A stretch of DNA of 59,199 bases from Acidobacteriota bacterium (lineage in GTDB: Bacteria > Acidobacteriota > Blastocatellia > Pyrinomonadales > Pyrinomonadaceae): contig JAOAPX010000114.1 of assembly GCA_025463125.1 (NCBI GenBank), forward strand, positions 1 through 59,199. Direction: 5' to 3'. Position numbers and translations under genes: made by a program. The notes beneath the pieces were generated by a model. That model was not told the DNA's origin and did no database searches. It worked only from the letters and a program-made list of their open reading frames with translations. Of the stretch, positions 35,887 to 44,820 are shown piece by piece (within the stretch, counting starts at the first letter, position 1; each line of letters starts with the position of its first letter).

Positions 35887-38800
35887 TTATACTGAGATAC
35901 GCATTTGTTCCTTAATAATCCTCCCTAACTCGTTTTGATGTTCCGTTACCAGATGATGTCCGCCCTCAACGAACTGTATGGAAAAAGCATTCTCACAAAG
36001 AAGAATCCACTCCTTCATTTTCTTAACTTCCGTCAAAGGATCCTGTCTGCCGCCAATCACCGTCAAAGGAATGCTTATGATTTGGCGGGTCGGTTGATAT
36101 GTTTCCGACAATTCCAGGTCCGCTCTGAGCAAATCCAGATTTTCCTGTATCGCTTTTCGGCGCTCGGCAAGATTTTTTGAGCTTTCATAACGAAAAATTA
36201 CATTTTCAACAAGTTCTTCAGTCCCGAGTCGGTGAGCAGCAGTTTGTGAAGCCTGAAGAGGTGCGTTACATCCTGAGACAAACAAAATAGCCGGTAATTT
36301 TCTTCCGCTTTTCTGTAATGCCAAGACAAACTCGTATGCAATTACCCCTCCGAGGCTGTGCCCGAAGATGTAGTATTCTGATTCCTGCTCGGGGAAGACC
36401 GCCATCAATGTTTCTATAAGCTCATTCATCCGCCGATAGGGAGCCGCTTCGCTATGTTCTTCCCGTCCGGGTAGTTGTATCCCTATCAGTTCTATCTCTG
36501 AACTCAGTTGTTTTGCCAGCGAAGCAAATACCGAAACGCCCGAACCGACATATGGGAAACAAAATAAACGTTTTTTATTCGTGCCCCCGTTATCGCCGCC
36601 AACGGATTGTAACCAATTTTCCGGTCCGAGGGCGGCTGGAAGGTCAGAATAAGGATCTTTTTCAATTCGATCCGGCTTTGCTTCATTCTCAATTTCGGGT
36701 TTGGCACCGTTGGTATATACCAAGTCAAACAAAAAATCGGTAACGGCACGAATAGTCGGGTAGTTATAAGTTAAGGTATTGGGCAACTTAATCTGAAAAT
36801 AACTTTCCAGAGAAACAGCAAATGAAACAGCCATCAAAGAGTCCATTCCCATAAAATTGAATCGCTGTTCAGAATCAATCTGATCACCGGATTCGATTAA
36901 AGTTATCGACCTTAGTTCCGAACGGACAATTTCCTCAATCAACCTGCGTGCTTCAACCGGAGAGCTGGACAAGATACTGCCGAGGTTGTTTATATCGAGA
37001 AGAGCCGGTTTTTTCTCTTGCCGAGTAGATACCTGCTCAAACAGGGAAGGTTGCGAAGAGAACTCAATAAAAGGCTGAAAAGACTCCCAGTTCATATCTG
37101 CAATCAGGCTTAACGGCTGCCCGGATTGAAGAGCCGTTTCCATTGCGGTTAAAGCACCTTCCGGCGGCATTAATACAAATCCAAGCTTTTCCAATACTGC
37201 TTTGTCCGACGGGTTAGAACTCATACCTGCGTCCGCCCAAGGACCCCAATCTATACACAAGGCAGGCAATCCCAGAGAGGCTCGGTATAAGCTCAGCATA
37301 TCCATAAATTGGTTGGCAGCCGTATAATGACTCAACTCTGCCGATCCCCAAAGCGCAGAAACCGAAGAGAATAATATAAAACAATCTAAATCCATCTTCA
37401 AACTATGCCGGTGCAGCTCCCAGCTCGCCGAAATCTTGATTTTTATCGTCTCGAGAAACTCGGCTTTGTCGAGCGCCATCACCTTACCGAACCAGTTGAT
37501 GCCGGCGGCATGCAGTATTCCCCGCACCGGTATTTGCTCCCTCTCTAAACGAGCAAACAGATTTGTCAGCGCGCTCTTATCTCGCACGTCAAGGGAAATT
37601 ATTTCCAGTTCGCCGCCTGCTTTTTCGAGCTCCATCAGCCTTTGCACCAAATCAAATTGCGGATGATCGGCTTTTATGGTTGACCATATTTCCCGGTCAG
37701 GAATCCGGCGGCGACTCACCAGGATTATTTTTTTTCCGCCCTTGGAAAGCACCCATTTCGCACAATTCAACCCTAGCCCGCCAAGACCGCCAGTGATGAT
37801 AAAAACACCGTCGGAACGGAACTCTGTTGCTTGCCTAAAAGCCAGCGGCGCTGGTACGAGTTGTTGAACGTATTGTTGGTTTTTACGGATAGCTACGCAA
37901 GATTCAAACTGAGGCTGAAGCACTTTCCTGATTACCATATCCGCTTTTTCGTCCGCAGAATCAGAAACGGATAAATCAATCATGCCGCCGCGTAATTCCG
38001 GATGTTCAAGGAACAAAGTTTTACAGAATCCCCAGACGGGCGAAGCACCTAGATTGAATGTGTTTTTGTCGGTATCGGGAATCCATTGGGCGTTCTGCGA
38101 AATCACCCAGACGGGGAAAACAAGAGCTAGTTTCCGGGTCGCCTGCAGTAGAGAAATCAGTAGTCCGAGCGTCGCCTCTTGAGCGGCTTCAAGCGATTCC
38201 GTTGTCCATTGCGACGCGGAGGTTGTCTCATTGACGACCAACATTTTCCAATCTCTGTCACCAGCTCTGCTCTGCAGACTAATAATTTTACTAAGAACGG
38301 CGTAACAATCTTCTTTGTCTGCTCCGGGTGGAAGATGAGCCGCAGGTTTTGTGCTGGAGTTATAACCGGAATCCTTTCCGCTCACCCAAAAAGCTTTTTC
38401 ACCTCTGGCTTTTAATCGAACTAACAGGGAATCAATCGCGGGACTCGCCGTGCCTACTATCAACCAGTTAAAAACACGGGTTTTCGCTTCCTTGACAGGG
38501 GGCAAAGGCAACTCTCCCCGAGGAATCCAATTTATATTGTAATGCCAATCCGATTGGCTTGGGATTTTTAATTTTGGAGAATTGCCGGGCGCGGCAAAAG
38601 CGGAAAAATCTTCCGCCGTTATTCCTTTAATCCAGTAAGGCTGGTGCATAAACTCCTGACCCGGAAGAAGATGCGGCAGGAACTCTCCGCTTAATACTGT
38701 CTCCCAATGAATTGAAAGTCCCTTTTCAAAGAGCTTGCCAACGGTATCCAAAAAGAAATGACTTTCGGTTCTTTCTCCTTTTTTTATGTTGAGCGAGCGC

Positions 38801-41800
38801 AGCAGTAAAGAATCATTGGAGCCTAAATTTTCTCGAACAGCAACCAGCGTCGTCGCGCCCGGTCCGATTTCAATAAAATGAATAGGTTTTTCCTGCTTCA
38901 AGTGCTCGGCGGCAAGTTCAAACTGAACTGTAAGGCGCAAATGATCGGTCCAATAATCCGCATCGGGGGCTTCGGTCATAACTTCGCCCTTCAATGCAGA
39001 TATCCATTTTTTCGTTGGCGGGGAAAAAGAAATAGAGGAAACTTCTTTACGAAAATCTTCCAGGATGGGGTCAAGCATATGACTGTGGAAAGCTTGATCG
39101 GTTTTCAAAAAATAGGTTTCTACACTCTTTTCTTTAAAATGCTTCATCAGCCGGTTGACTTCTATCGGGTCTCCGGAGATAACTGTCTTTTGGGGGCTAT
39201 TGATGGCAGCAAACTGAACTTTGGTGCTATCCATTTCACGTCCGACTTCTTCCGCAGAAGTAAAAATGGTCGCCATACAGCCTGCTTCAGGAAGCGCGCG
39301 TATCAGTTCGCCTCGCCGATAAAGAATACGCATAGCATCTTCGGGTTCCATACAACCGGCAATACACGCCGCAGCATATTCGCCCAAGCTATGTCCGAGG
39401 AGGAAACCAGGATGTATGCCGCACTCTTGATACAGCGTTGCCAGAGCATACTGCACGGCAAAAAGGATAGGCTGCATATACTGCTCCGTCTGGAGAGTAG
39501 TATCATCAACGGCAAAAGCCAATTCTTTAAGTTTAAAGGGATGCTCAGGTCCGTCGATGGCAGCCGCGCAGCGGTCAAAAGCGATTTTAAATGCCGGGAA
39601 GCGAGAATATAATTCTCTGCCCATATGCAAATAATGTTCACCTTGTCCGGTGAATAAAAAACAGATTTTAGCTTTTTCGGCTGGGGATGATAATACGGAA
39701 TTTTGTCCTAACCAAGATTCTAATTTTTTGCGAAGACCATATGTTGATGAGGTTATAAAAGAGACACGGTACCGGAGGTCAGACCGACCCAGTGCCAATC
39801 CGTAGCAAATATCACGAAAAGAGATGTCGGAAGTCGTTTCAAGCCAATCGTTTATTTTTTTTACCTGAGCCGTTAATGCTTCATGAGTATGAGCGGAAAT
39901 AACAACCGGATGCGGGTAAGCTTCCGAAAAATCCTTCTGACGGATTTGGGCAGGCAGTTCTTCAAACTGAGGTTCAGCTAAAATCACATGAGCCAGCGAG
40001 CCGCCGAATCCAAAAGAACTGATCGCTATGCGACGCCGTTTCCCGTCAGTTTCCCAATCAGTGAGTTCACTGGCGATTGCCAGCCGGGTATTTTCCAGGT
40101 GAATGCGCGGATTGAGATTCTTTAAATGGATTTGCGGAGGAATCTTTTTATTTTGCAGCATCAAGATGGCTTTAATCACACTGGCAATTCCGGCGGCGGC
40201 TTCCAGATGCCCGATATTGGCTTTGACCGAACCGACATAACAAGTTCCGTCCGGCGATTCGCCATAGAATTTTCTCAGTTTTTCCATCTCGACCGGGTCA
40301 CCTGCCGAAGTGCCGGTACCGTGTGCCTCAACGTAGTTAATTTCTGCTCCGTGCAATCCGGCTTCTTCGAGAGTTTTTCTGATCAGTTGCCCTTGAGCCA
40401 TACCGTTGGGAAAGGTGATACCGGTGCTGGCTCCATCCTGAGCAATAGCAGAACCATCCAGAACGGCTAATATGCGGTCGCCATTTTCGAGAGCCGCCGA
40501 CCGGCGTTTCAGCATAACCAGACCGCAGCCTTCCGAACGCACATAGCCGTCAGCACCGGCATCGAATGTCTTGCATCGTCCTTCGGGAGACATCATGCCG
40601 AATTGGCTGAGCGCAATTGTGGGTCCCGGAGAAAGAATTGCATTTACGCCGCCGACTATAGCCTGGTCACATTCGCCGTTAAGGATAGCTTGAGCACCGA
40701 GATGAAAAGCGGTAAGAGAGGAAGAACAGGCGGTATCAATAGCAATGCTCGGTCCTTTTAAATCGTAAAAATAGGAAAGCCGGTTTGCCGCGATACTATT
40801 AGCGTTGCCCAATCCCGAGTAGGCGTTAAAGCTATCCATCCCCGTTGTGAGCTTGATCTTAATGTAAAGATAATCGTTTGTAGAAATACCGATATAGATA
40901 CCGGTGGAGCTTCCCGCAAGTTGTTCTTTTTTATAGCCTAGCTGCTCAATCAACCGCCAAGAGGTTTCCAGAAGCAGTCGCTGCTGCGGATCTATCTCGG
41001 GCGCTTCATGAAGGGAAATTCCAAATAATGTCGGGTCAAAATGAGAAATATTCTCCAGAAAACCAGCCCATTTGGTATTTACCTTGCCCGGTACTGCCGG
41101 TTTTTCGTCAAAGAAAAGAGAATTATCCCAACGATCGGCTGGAACTTCTGTGATGGCATCAATTCCGTTAGCCAACAACTCCCAGAACTTTTGCGGGTCA
41201 GACGCCCCACCCGGAAAGCGACAAGCCATCCCGACTACGACCACGGGGTCTGATTCCTTAGTTTTTTCCTTATTTTTAGAAGTGCCGTCGGCTGCCGAAG
41301 GAATATCCGGAAAAGCTTGCATGACTTTCAAATCGCCGGATAAATATCTGTCTCGACATTGTCCGCGGGCAATCTTGTAATTAGGCGTTTTGGGTATAAA
41401 ACCTGTCGGAAGAAATATTACCCGATCCGGCTCAATGCCAAACGTATCAATGAGATTGGCGCGTATCAATTGATAGATTTTCTCAAGCTCCGCGGCAGAC
41501 GTATGGCGATGCACTTCCTGAAAAATCCAGAATTGCTCCCGTGTTTCATCTATATAAGAAATACAAGCCGTAAAATCATTGCCATGGATCATATCCACGC
41601 CATTTCGCGCAGCAAATTCAAGATCTTCCGCCGTATAGTTTACCCCACGGACAATGACCACATCTTTTACACGCCCGCTGATGAACAAGCAGCCATCTTT
41701 AATAAAACCTAAATCTCCGGTCGTAATTTCTGCATCGTTTTTCCCGGACTTGTCGGGTTTCGCAAAATAACCGCTGCAAACTCCTTGACTCCGAATCCAT

Positions 41801-42966
41801 ATCTCGCCTTCCTTTTCCTCTTCTAATGGTGTATCGGTGACCGGATCTTTGATAATAATGCTACACTCTTGCTCCAAAGTGTAAGGTATAAGCTTTCGGT
41901 ACCGTCCGCCTCCGATGGGTTTATCGTAAATAAAAGAGTCAAGCTTTTCCAGATCCTGAGACCCGCCCGCTGCCAGGAGTGTGGCTTCCGCAAGTCCGTA
42001 AACCGGACGGAAGAAATTTCGTTTGAAACCACTAGCACCAAATTTTTTCAAAAATGATTCCAGTATAGGCAGACTGACTGTTTCCGACCCGACGTAGGCG
42101 TTATGCCAACAGCTCAAATCCCAGGCAGGGTCAACTTCGACTTTGCGTACGCAATGCTCGAAGGCAAAGGCAGGCGTTGCTGAAATATTGGCGCGATAGT
42201 CGTGAATCGTCTGCAGCCATAATGACGGTCGTGCCAAAAACGCGCTCGGAGGCATAAAAACGCCGAAACCGGACTCATACAGCACGGTAAACAAGTGTCC
42301 TACCAAGCCCATATCATGATGAAGAGGTATCCAACCGGCTACCCTCACGGATTCGTTCCGGTTAAATACCCGGTACATCATTGCCATGTTTGCTATTACG
42401 CTTTTATGTTTTAAAATCACGCCTTTTGGCAAAGACGTAGAACCGGAAGTGTACTGGAGATAAGCTATCTCCTCCGGATCGATTACCGGTAGTTCGGCGT
42501 TGAATTCAGTTTCCGCGCTGAGTGATTCAATAGTCAGGATGGAAAGATCTTCCCATTTCTTATTTAACGCCGGCTTAAGCTGGTGAGCTTGTTCTTCGCT
42601 TACAATCAATGAGCGGATGTGCCCCTGTTTGAGTATCTCAGACATCCTGCCGAAGCCTTGATCTTCTTTCCGATTGCGCAGCGGAGCCATTGGAACCGGA
42701 ATAAATCCCGCAAGAATGCAGCCGAAAAAACCAACGACAAAATCCGCCTGATCTTCAACCGCTAACAGAACCGGAATTTGTCGATTAGATTTCTGACGAA
42801 GATTTCCGGCGACTCGGAGGCAGCTTTCTTTGAGACGGCGGAAGCTGAAACTTTCAGTCTCCAATCCCTTTGAGTCAAGAAAAATTAAGGCTATTTGCTC
42901 GCTTTTTTCTTTGGGATATTCTAATACCAAGTCTGCAACTGTTGTAATATGATTCAAAGTGAGCAT
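35887..42966 (-). CDS. Single-module PKS: FAAL-KS-AT-KR-ACP-TE
   Basis: 2359 residues from ATG 42966; a TTG at 43008 would add 14 residues. Domains: fatty acyl-AMP ligase ~1-545 (YTSGSTSLPKG; IPLHHDMGLVG); ketosynthase ~573-1000 with Cys747 (DTACSSS), His882 (EAHGTGT) and His920 (NIGH); malonyl-type acyltransferase ~1100-1400 with Ser1193 (GHSLGE) and AFHSH; ketoreductase ~1500-1950 with GGLGGLG, Ser1870, Tyr1881 and Asn1885; carrier ~2005-2085 with Ser2043 (GMDSL); thioesterase ~2130-2359 with Ser2204 (GHSLGG), Asp2309 and His2337/2338. No carrier domain between FAAL and KS, and no DH or ER. Expected product: a beta-hydroxy acid two carbons longer than the starter, or an iterated form. Codon choice has fewer TCG/GCG codons than the neighbours, by eye. 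Confidence 0.93.
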   Translation of the reverse strand: MLTLNHITTVADLVLEYPKEKSEQIALIFLDSKGLETESFSFRRLKESCLRVAGNLRQKSNRQIPVLLAVEDQADFVVGFFGCILAGFIPVPMAPLRNRKEDQGFGRMSEILKQGHIRSLIVSEEQAHQLKPALNKKWEDLSILTIESLSAETEFNAELPVIDPEEIAYLQYTSGSTSLPKGVILKHKSVIANMAMMYRVFNRNESVRVAGWIPLHHDMGLVGHLFTVLYESGFGVFMPPSAFLARPSLWLQTIHDYRANISATPAFAFEHCVRKVEVDPAWDLSCWHNAYVGSETVSLPILESFLKKFGASGFKRNFFRPVYGLAEATLLAAGGSQDLEKLDSFIYDKPIGGGRYRKLIPYTLEQECSIIIKDPVTDTPLEEEKEGEIWIRSQGVCSGYFAKPDKSGKNDAEITTGDLGFIKDGCLFISGRVKDVVIVRGVNYTAEDLEFAARNGVDMIHGNDFTACISYIDETREQFWIFQEVHRHTSAAELEKIYQLIRANLIDTFGIEPDRVIFLPTGFIPKTPNYKIARGQCRDRYLSGDLKVMQAFPDIPSAADGTSKNKEKTKESDPVVVVGMACRFPGGASDPQKFWELLANGIDAITEVPADRWDNSLFFDEKPAVPGKVNTKWAGFLENISHFDPTLFGISLHEAPEIDPQQRLLLETSWRLIEQLGYKKEQLAGSSTGIYIGISTNDYLYIKIKLTTGMDSFNAYSGLGNANSIAANRLSYFYDLKGPSIAIDTACSSSLTAFHLGAQAILNGECDQAIVGGVNAILSPGPTIALSQFGMMSPEGRCKTFDAGADGYVRSEGCGLVMLKRRSAALENGDRILAVLDGSAIAQDGASTGITFPNGMAQGQLIRKTLEEAGLHGAEINYVEAHGTGTSAGDPVEMEKLRKFYGESPDGTCYVGSVKANIGHLEAAAGIASVIKAILMLQNKKIPPQIHLKNLNPRIHLENTRLAIASELTDWETDGKRRRIAISSFGFGGSLAHVILAEPQFEELPAQIRQKDFSEAYPHPVVISAHTHEALTAQVKKINDWLETTSDISFRDICYGLALGRSDLRYRVSFITSSTYGLRKKLESWLGQNSVLSSPAEKAKICFLFTGQGEHYLHMGRELYSRFPAFKIAFDRCAAAIDGPEHPFKLKELAFAVDDTTLQTEQYMQPILFAVQYALATLYQECGIHPGFLLGHSLGEYAAACIAGCMEPEDAMRILYRRGELIRALPEAGCMATIFTSAEEVGREMDSTKVQFAAINSPQKTVISGDPIEVNRLMKHFKEKSVETYFLKTDQAFHSHMLDPILEDFRKEVSSISFSPPTKKWISALKGEVMTEAPDADYWTDHLRLTVQFELAAEHLKQEKPIHFIEIGPGATTLVAVRENLGSNDSLLLRSLNIKKGERTESHFFLDTVGKLFEKGLSIHWETVLSGEFLPHLLPGQEFMHQPYWIKGITAEDFSAFAAPGNSPKLKIPSQSDWHYNINWIPRGELPLPPVKEAKTRVFNWLIVGTASPAIDSLLVRLKARGEKAFWVSGKDSGYNSSTKPAAHLPPGADKEDCYAVLSKIISLQSRAGDRDWKMLVVNETTSASQWTTESLEAAQEATLGLLISLLQATRKLALVFPVWVISQNAQWIPDTDKNTFNLGASPVWGFCKTLFLEHPELRGGMIDLSVSDSADEKADMVIRKVLQPQFESCVAIRKNQQYVQQLVPAPLAFRQATEFRSDGVFIITGGLGGLGLNCAKWVLSKGGKKIILVSRRRIPDREIWSTIKADHPQFDLVQRLMELEKAGGELEIISLDVRDKSALTNLFARLEREQIPVRGILHAAGINWFGKVMALDKAEFLETIKIKISASWELHRHSLKMDLDCFILFSSVSALWGSAELSHYTAANQFMDMLSLYRASLGLPALCIDWGPWADAGMSSNPSDKAVLEKLGFVLMPPEGALTAMETALQSGQPLSLIADMNWESFQPFIEFSSQPSLFEQVSTRQEKKPALLDINNLGSILSSSPVEARRLIEEIVRSELRSITLIESGDQIDSEQRFNFMGMDSLMAVSFAVSLESYFQIKLPNTLTYNYPTIRAVTDFLFDLVYTNGAKPEIENEAKPDRIEKDPYSDLPAALGPENWLQSVGGDNGGTNKKRLFCFPYVGSGVSVFASLAKQLSSEIELIGIQLPGREEHSEAAPYRRMNELIETLMAVFPEQESEYYIFGHSLGGVIAYEFVLALQKSGRKLPAILFVSGCNAPLQASQTAAHRLGTEELVENVIFRYESSKNLAERRKAIQENLDLLRADLELSETYQPTRQIISIPLTVIGGRQDPLTEVKKMKEWILLCENAFSIQFVEGGHHLVTEHQNELGRIIKEQMRISV

Positions 42967-43089
42967 TAATTTTACGAAAAGGGATTGGAAAAGTTTAATA
43001 ATCAACAAGCTAAGTTTTTAACTAAACTTGGCTTTATGTCATTTATCGGCAATAACAATTTAGAGATTTATATTTGAGATTTAGCGAAA

Positions 43090-43797
43090 TTAATAGCCGT
43101 AGTATTTAGCTAATTTAAAGGCTATTGGCACAGCCTGTTGGATTATAGGAACAGCTACGGATAGAGCGCGAAGTGCAGTGACTCCTTTTATAGCCATTTT
43201 CCCCTCATGAAAGTCAGTTTCAATATTTTCACTTAGAAAAGACCTATACGTAAATCCTTTTTTTGATATGTCTTCATTCTTTATTTCCATATCCAGATGC
43301 ATTAATCCTTTTCCACTTAGAACGAGTCCATTTTTATATTCAGTATGGTTGCCAGACTTACCAGCCAAGTCAAAATGGTTTATTACAGGTGCTCCGGTTA
43401 CCTCGACTATGAATTGTTCCCTTTCTAGAAAGTCTACCGTGGCGTCAAATATTTTTGTTAATTTGTCTTGTTCTTCGTCAACTTGTTTGGAAAATTCACC
43501 GAGTCTGTTTAGTTCTTGATCCAAATGGTCCTTAATCTTTTTTCTCTTGTCGTCGGCATTACAAAGATCACTACTGACAATGTTTCCAATTTGATTAAAG
43601 AAAAAAGTTTCAGCCTTCACGTAGTCTAGCTCCTTTTGTGTTTCCTTAATAAGTTCCAAGGTAGTAGCTAACCTGACGTGAATAATAAAATCTTCTTTAT
43701 TTATATAAAAAGCAATCGGAAAACTATCAATTAGTGCCTTAAATAAAAGATTTGAAAATATATTAAAATGTTCTATATTGCTTTTCCCTATAGCCAT
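43090..43797 (-). CDS. AT-rich gene of unknown function upstream of the PKS
   Basis: 235 residues from ATG 43797, with GGAG 8 bp upstream; a longer form from 43812 adds five residues. Not recognised. Residues ~45-120 are charged and likely coiled-coil (TQKELDYVKAETFFFNQIGN, KIKDHLDQELNRLGEFSKQ). Residues ~125-175 contain ITGAPVINHF-like and LVLSGKGLMHLDMEIKNED strands. The last ~30 residues are hydrophobic (VTALRALSVAVPIIQQAVP). Much more AT-rich than its neighbours. Same strand as the PKS with ~120 bp between; relation to it is unknown. Confidence 0.65.
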   Translation of the reverse strand: MAIGKSNIEHFNIFSNLLFKALIDSFPIAFYINKEDFIIHVRLATTLELIKETQKELDYVKAETFFFNQIGNIVSSDLCNADDKRKKIKDHLDQELNRLGEFSKQVDEEQDKLTKIFDATVDFLEREQFIVEVTGAPVINHFDLAGKSGNHTEYKNGLVLSGKGLMHLDMEIKNEDISKKGFTYRSFLSENIETDFHEGKMAIKGVTALRALSVAVPIIQQAVPIAFKLAKYYGY

Positions 43798-43815
43798 AAA
43801 ATTTCTCCGCAAAAG

Positions 43816-43842
43816 TAGGTTTTATTAGGTTGTATAAACCTA
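43816..43842. promoter_or_regulatory. Operator-like TAGGTT array
   Basis: TAGGTT at 43816-43821 and 43826-43831, then inverted AACCTA at 43837-43842, just upstream of the AT-rich gene. Ten-bp periodic spacing fits a protein binding one face of DNA. Confidence 0.4.
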
Positions 43843-44432
43843 TTCTGTCTTTTCTTTATAATCAAAATTTTTTATCCGGGAATGTTTTTTCCCATAGACA
43901 CTTTACGAATTGCGACAAAGGAACTGAATTAAAAATTGTCTTTATCAACAATCTAACGGAAGCTTAAAAAAGTAATTCAATATCTAAAATAAACAAGCCA
44001 AGTCTTTAAGTGAATTTTGCCTGTTATCGTTCAAGCAAACAATAATATTGGAATCTATTTATAATATTTTCAAAAAACAACTCACTGCTGTTGTCCAAAA
44101 CTAAATAACAAAGACCGTTTATGAGACTGTTGTTTTGAGATGAATTTTAAGACAAAAATGCGCAAAATTACTTATGAATTCGGAATTTGGTCGGTAATAA
44201 AATAAAATGCTTATTCTAAACGAATTAGAAAAGTGGTCAAAAGTGACAACGTGGATAATTTGGTGAATTTTGCGAATTTAGAAAAACCGTATCATAAACC
44301 GTCGTTTATGATAATTCACAAAGCGTCGTTTTTGACACAGTTTTCAACAGTTTTATTGTGCCGTAAATAGACATTTTTTAGATAGATCAAATTAATGGCA
44401 CACATTTGGCGCACAAAACCGCAAAAATAGAA
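43843..44432. other. AT-rich gene-free stretch next to tRNA-Leu
   Basis: About 590 bp with no supported gene on either strand. It contains a hairpin (44290-44313) and a pair of 9-bp near-repeats TGGCACACA (44396-44404) and TGGCGCACA (44407-44415), described elsewhere. No integrase or transposase remnant is seen. Confidence 0.65.
44290..44313. repeat. 10-bp-stem hairpin
   Basis: TATCATAAAC (44290-44299) pairs perfectly with GTTTATGATA (44304-44313) around a CGTC loop; no T-tract follows, so not an ordinary terminator. Confidence 0.75.
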
Positions 44433-44433
44433 A

Positions 44434-44457
44434 AATGGCATCTTGCAAGATGCCATT
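44434..44457 (-). terminator. Terminator of tRNA-Leu
   Basis: A 24-bp perfect palindrome (12-bp arms) lies 17 bp beyond the tRNA 3' end; on the minus strand it is followed by T5 and further T-runs. Confidence 0.85.
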
Positions 44458-44474
44458 AACTTTTTGATTCTAAA

Positions 44475-44561
44475 TGGTGCTTAGGGCGGGAATCGAACCC
44501 GCACGCCCCGAAGGACACAGGATTTTAAGTCCTGTGCGTCTACCTATTCCGCCACCCAAGC
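44475..44561 (-). tRNA. tRNA-Leu (anticodon UAA)
   Basis: 87 nt including an encoded CCA. The acceptor stem pairs GCTTGGG with CCTAAGC (one G-U), the anticodon stem-loop is CAGGA-CTTAAAA-TCCTG giving anticodon TAA, a class II variable arm of leucine type follows, and the T arm contains GGGTTCGATTCCC. Reads UUA (and UUG by wobble). It borders the AT-rich PKS region, a common site for integration of acquired DNA. Confidence 0.96.
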
Positions 44562-44820
44562 ACTATGCAAGAGATTACCACGACTTAAATTCAAGTTCAA
44601 AGCGCGCTTGCAAAAGATGAGCTGGAAATGAAGAAATATTTTAATTTTTGCGGCAAACGGCTGTGAAAATTAAATTTAAGCGAACAATCGGCTCTGCTTT
44701 ATAAGCTTTTTCCCGCTCTTATCTGTTGCCGACAGCTTTTTTATCACTGAAATATTTAAATTGTTTGTCAGGCGCCGCGCTTGCCGAATTTCGGACGAGC
44801 GGAGTAAATATTAATATTTC

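Noticed and set aside
35887-44561. Full genomic island with tRNA-derived direct repeats
   Set aside because: I looked for a second copy of the tRNA 3' end near 34.8-35.1 kb and found none, and there is no integrase, so island boundaries are not claimed as a feature.
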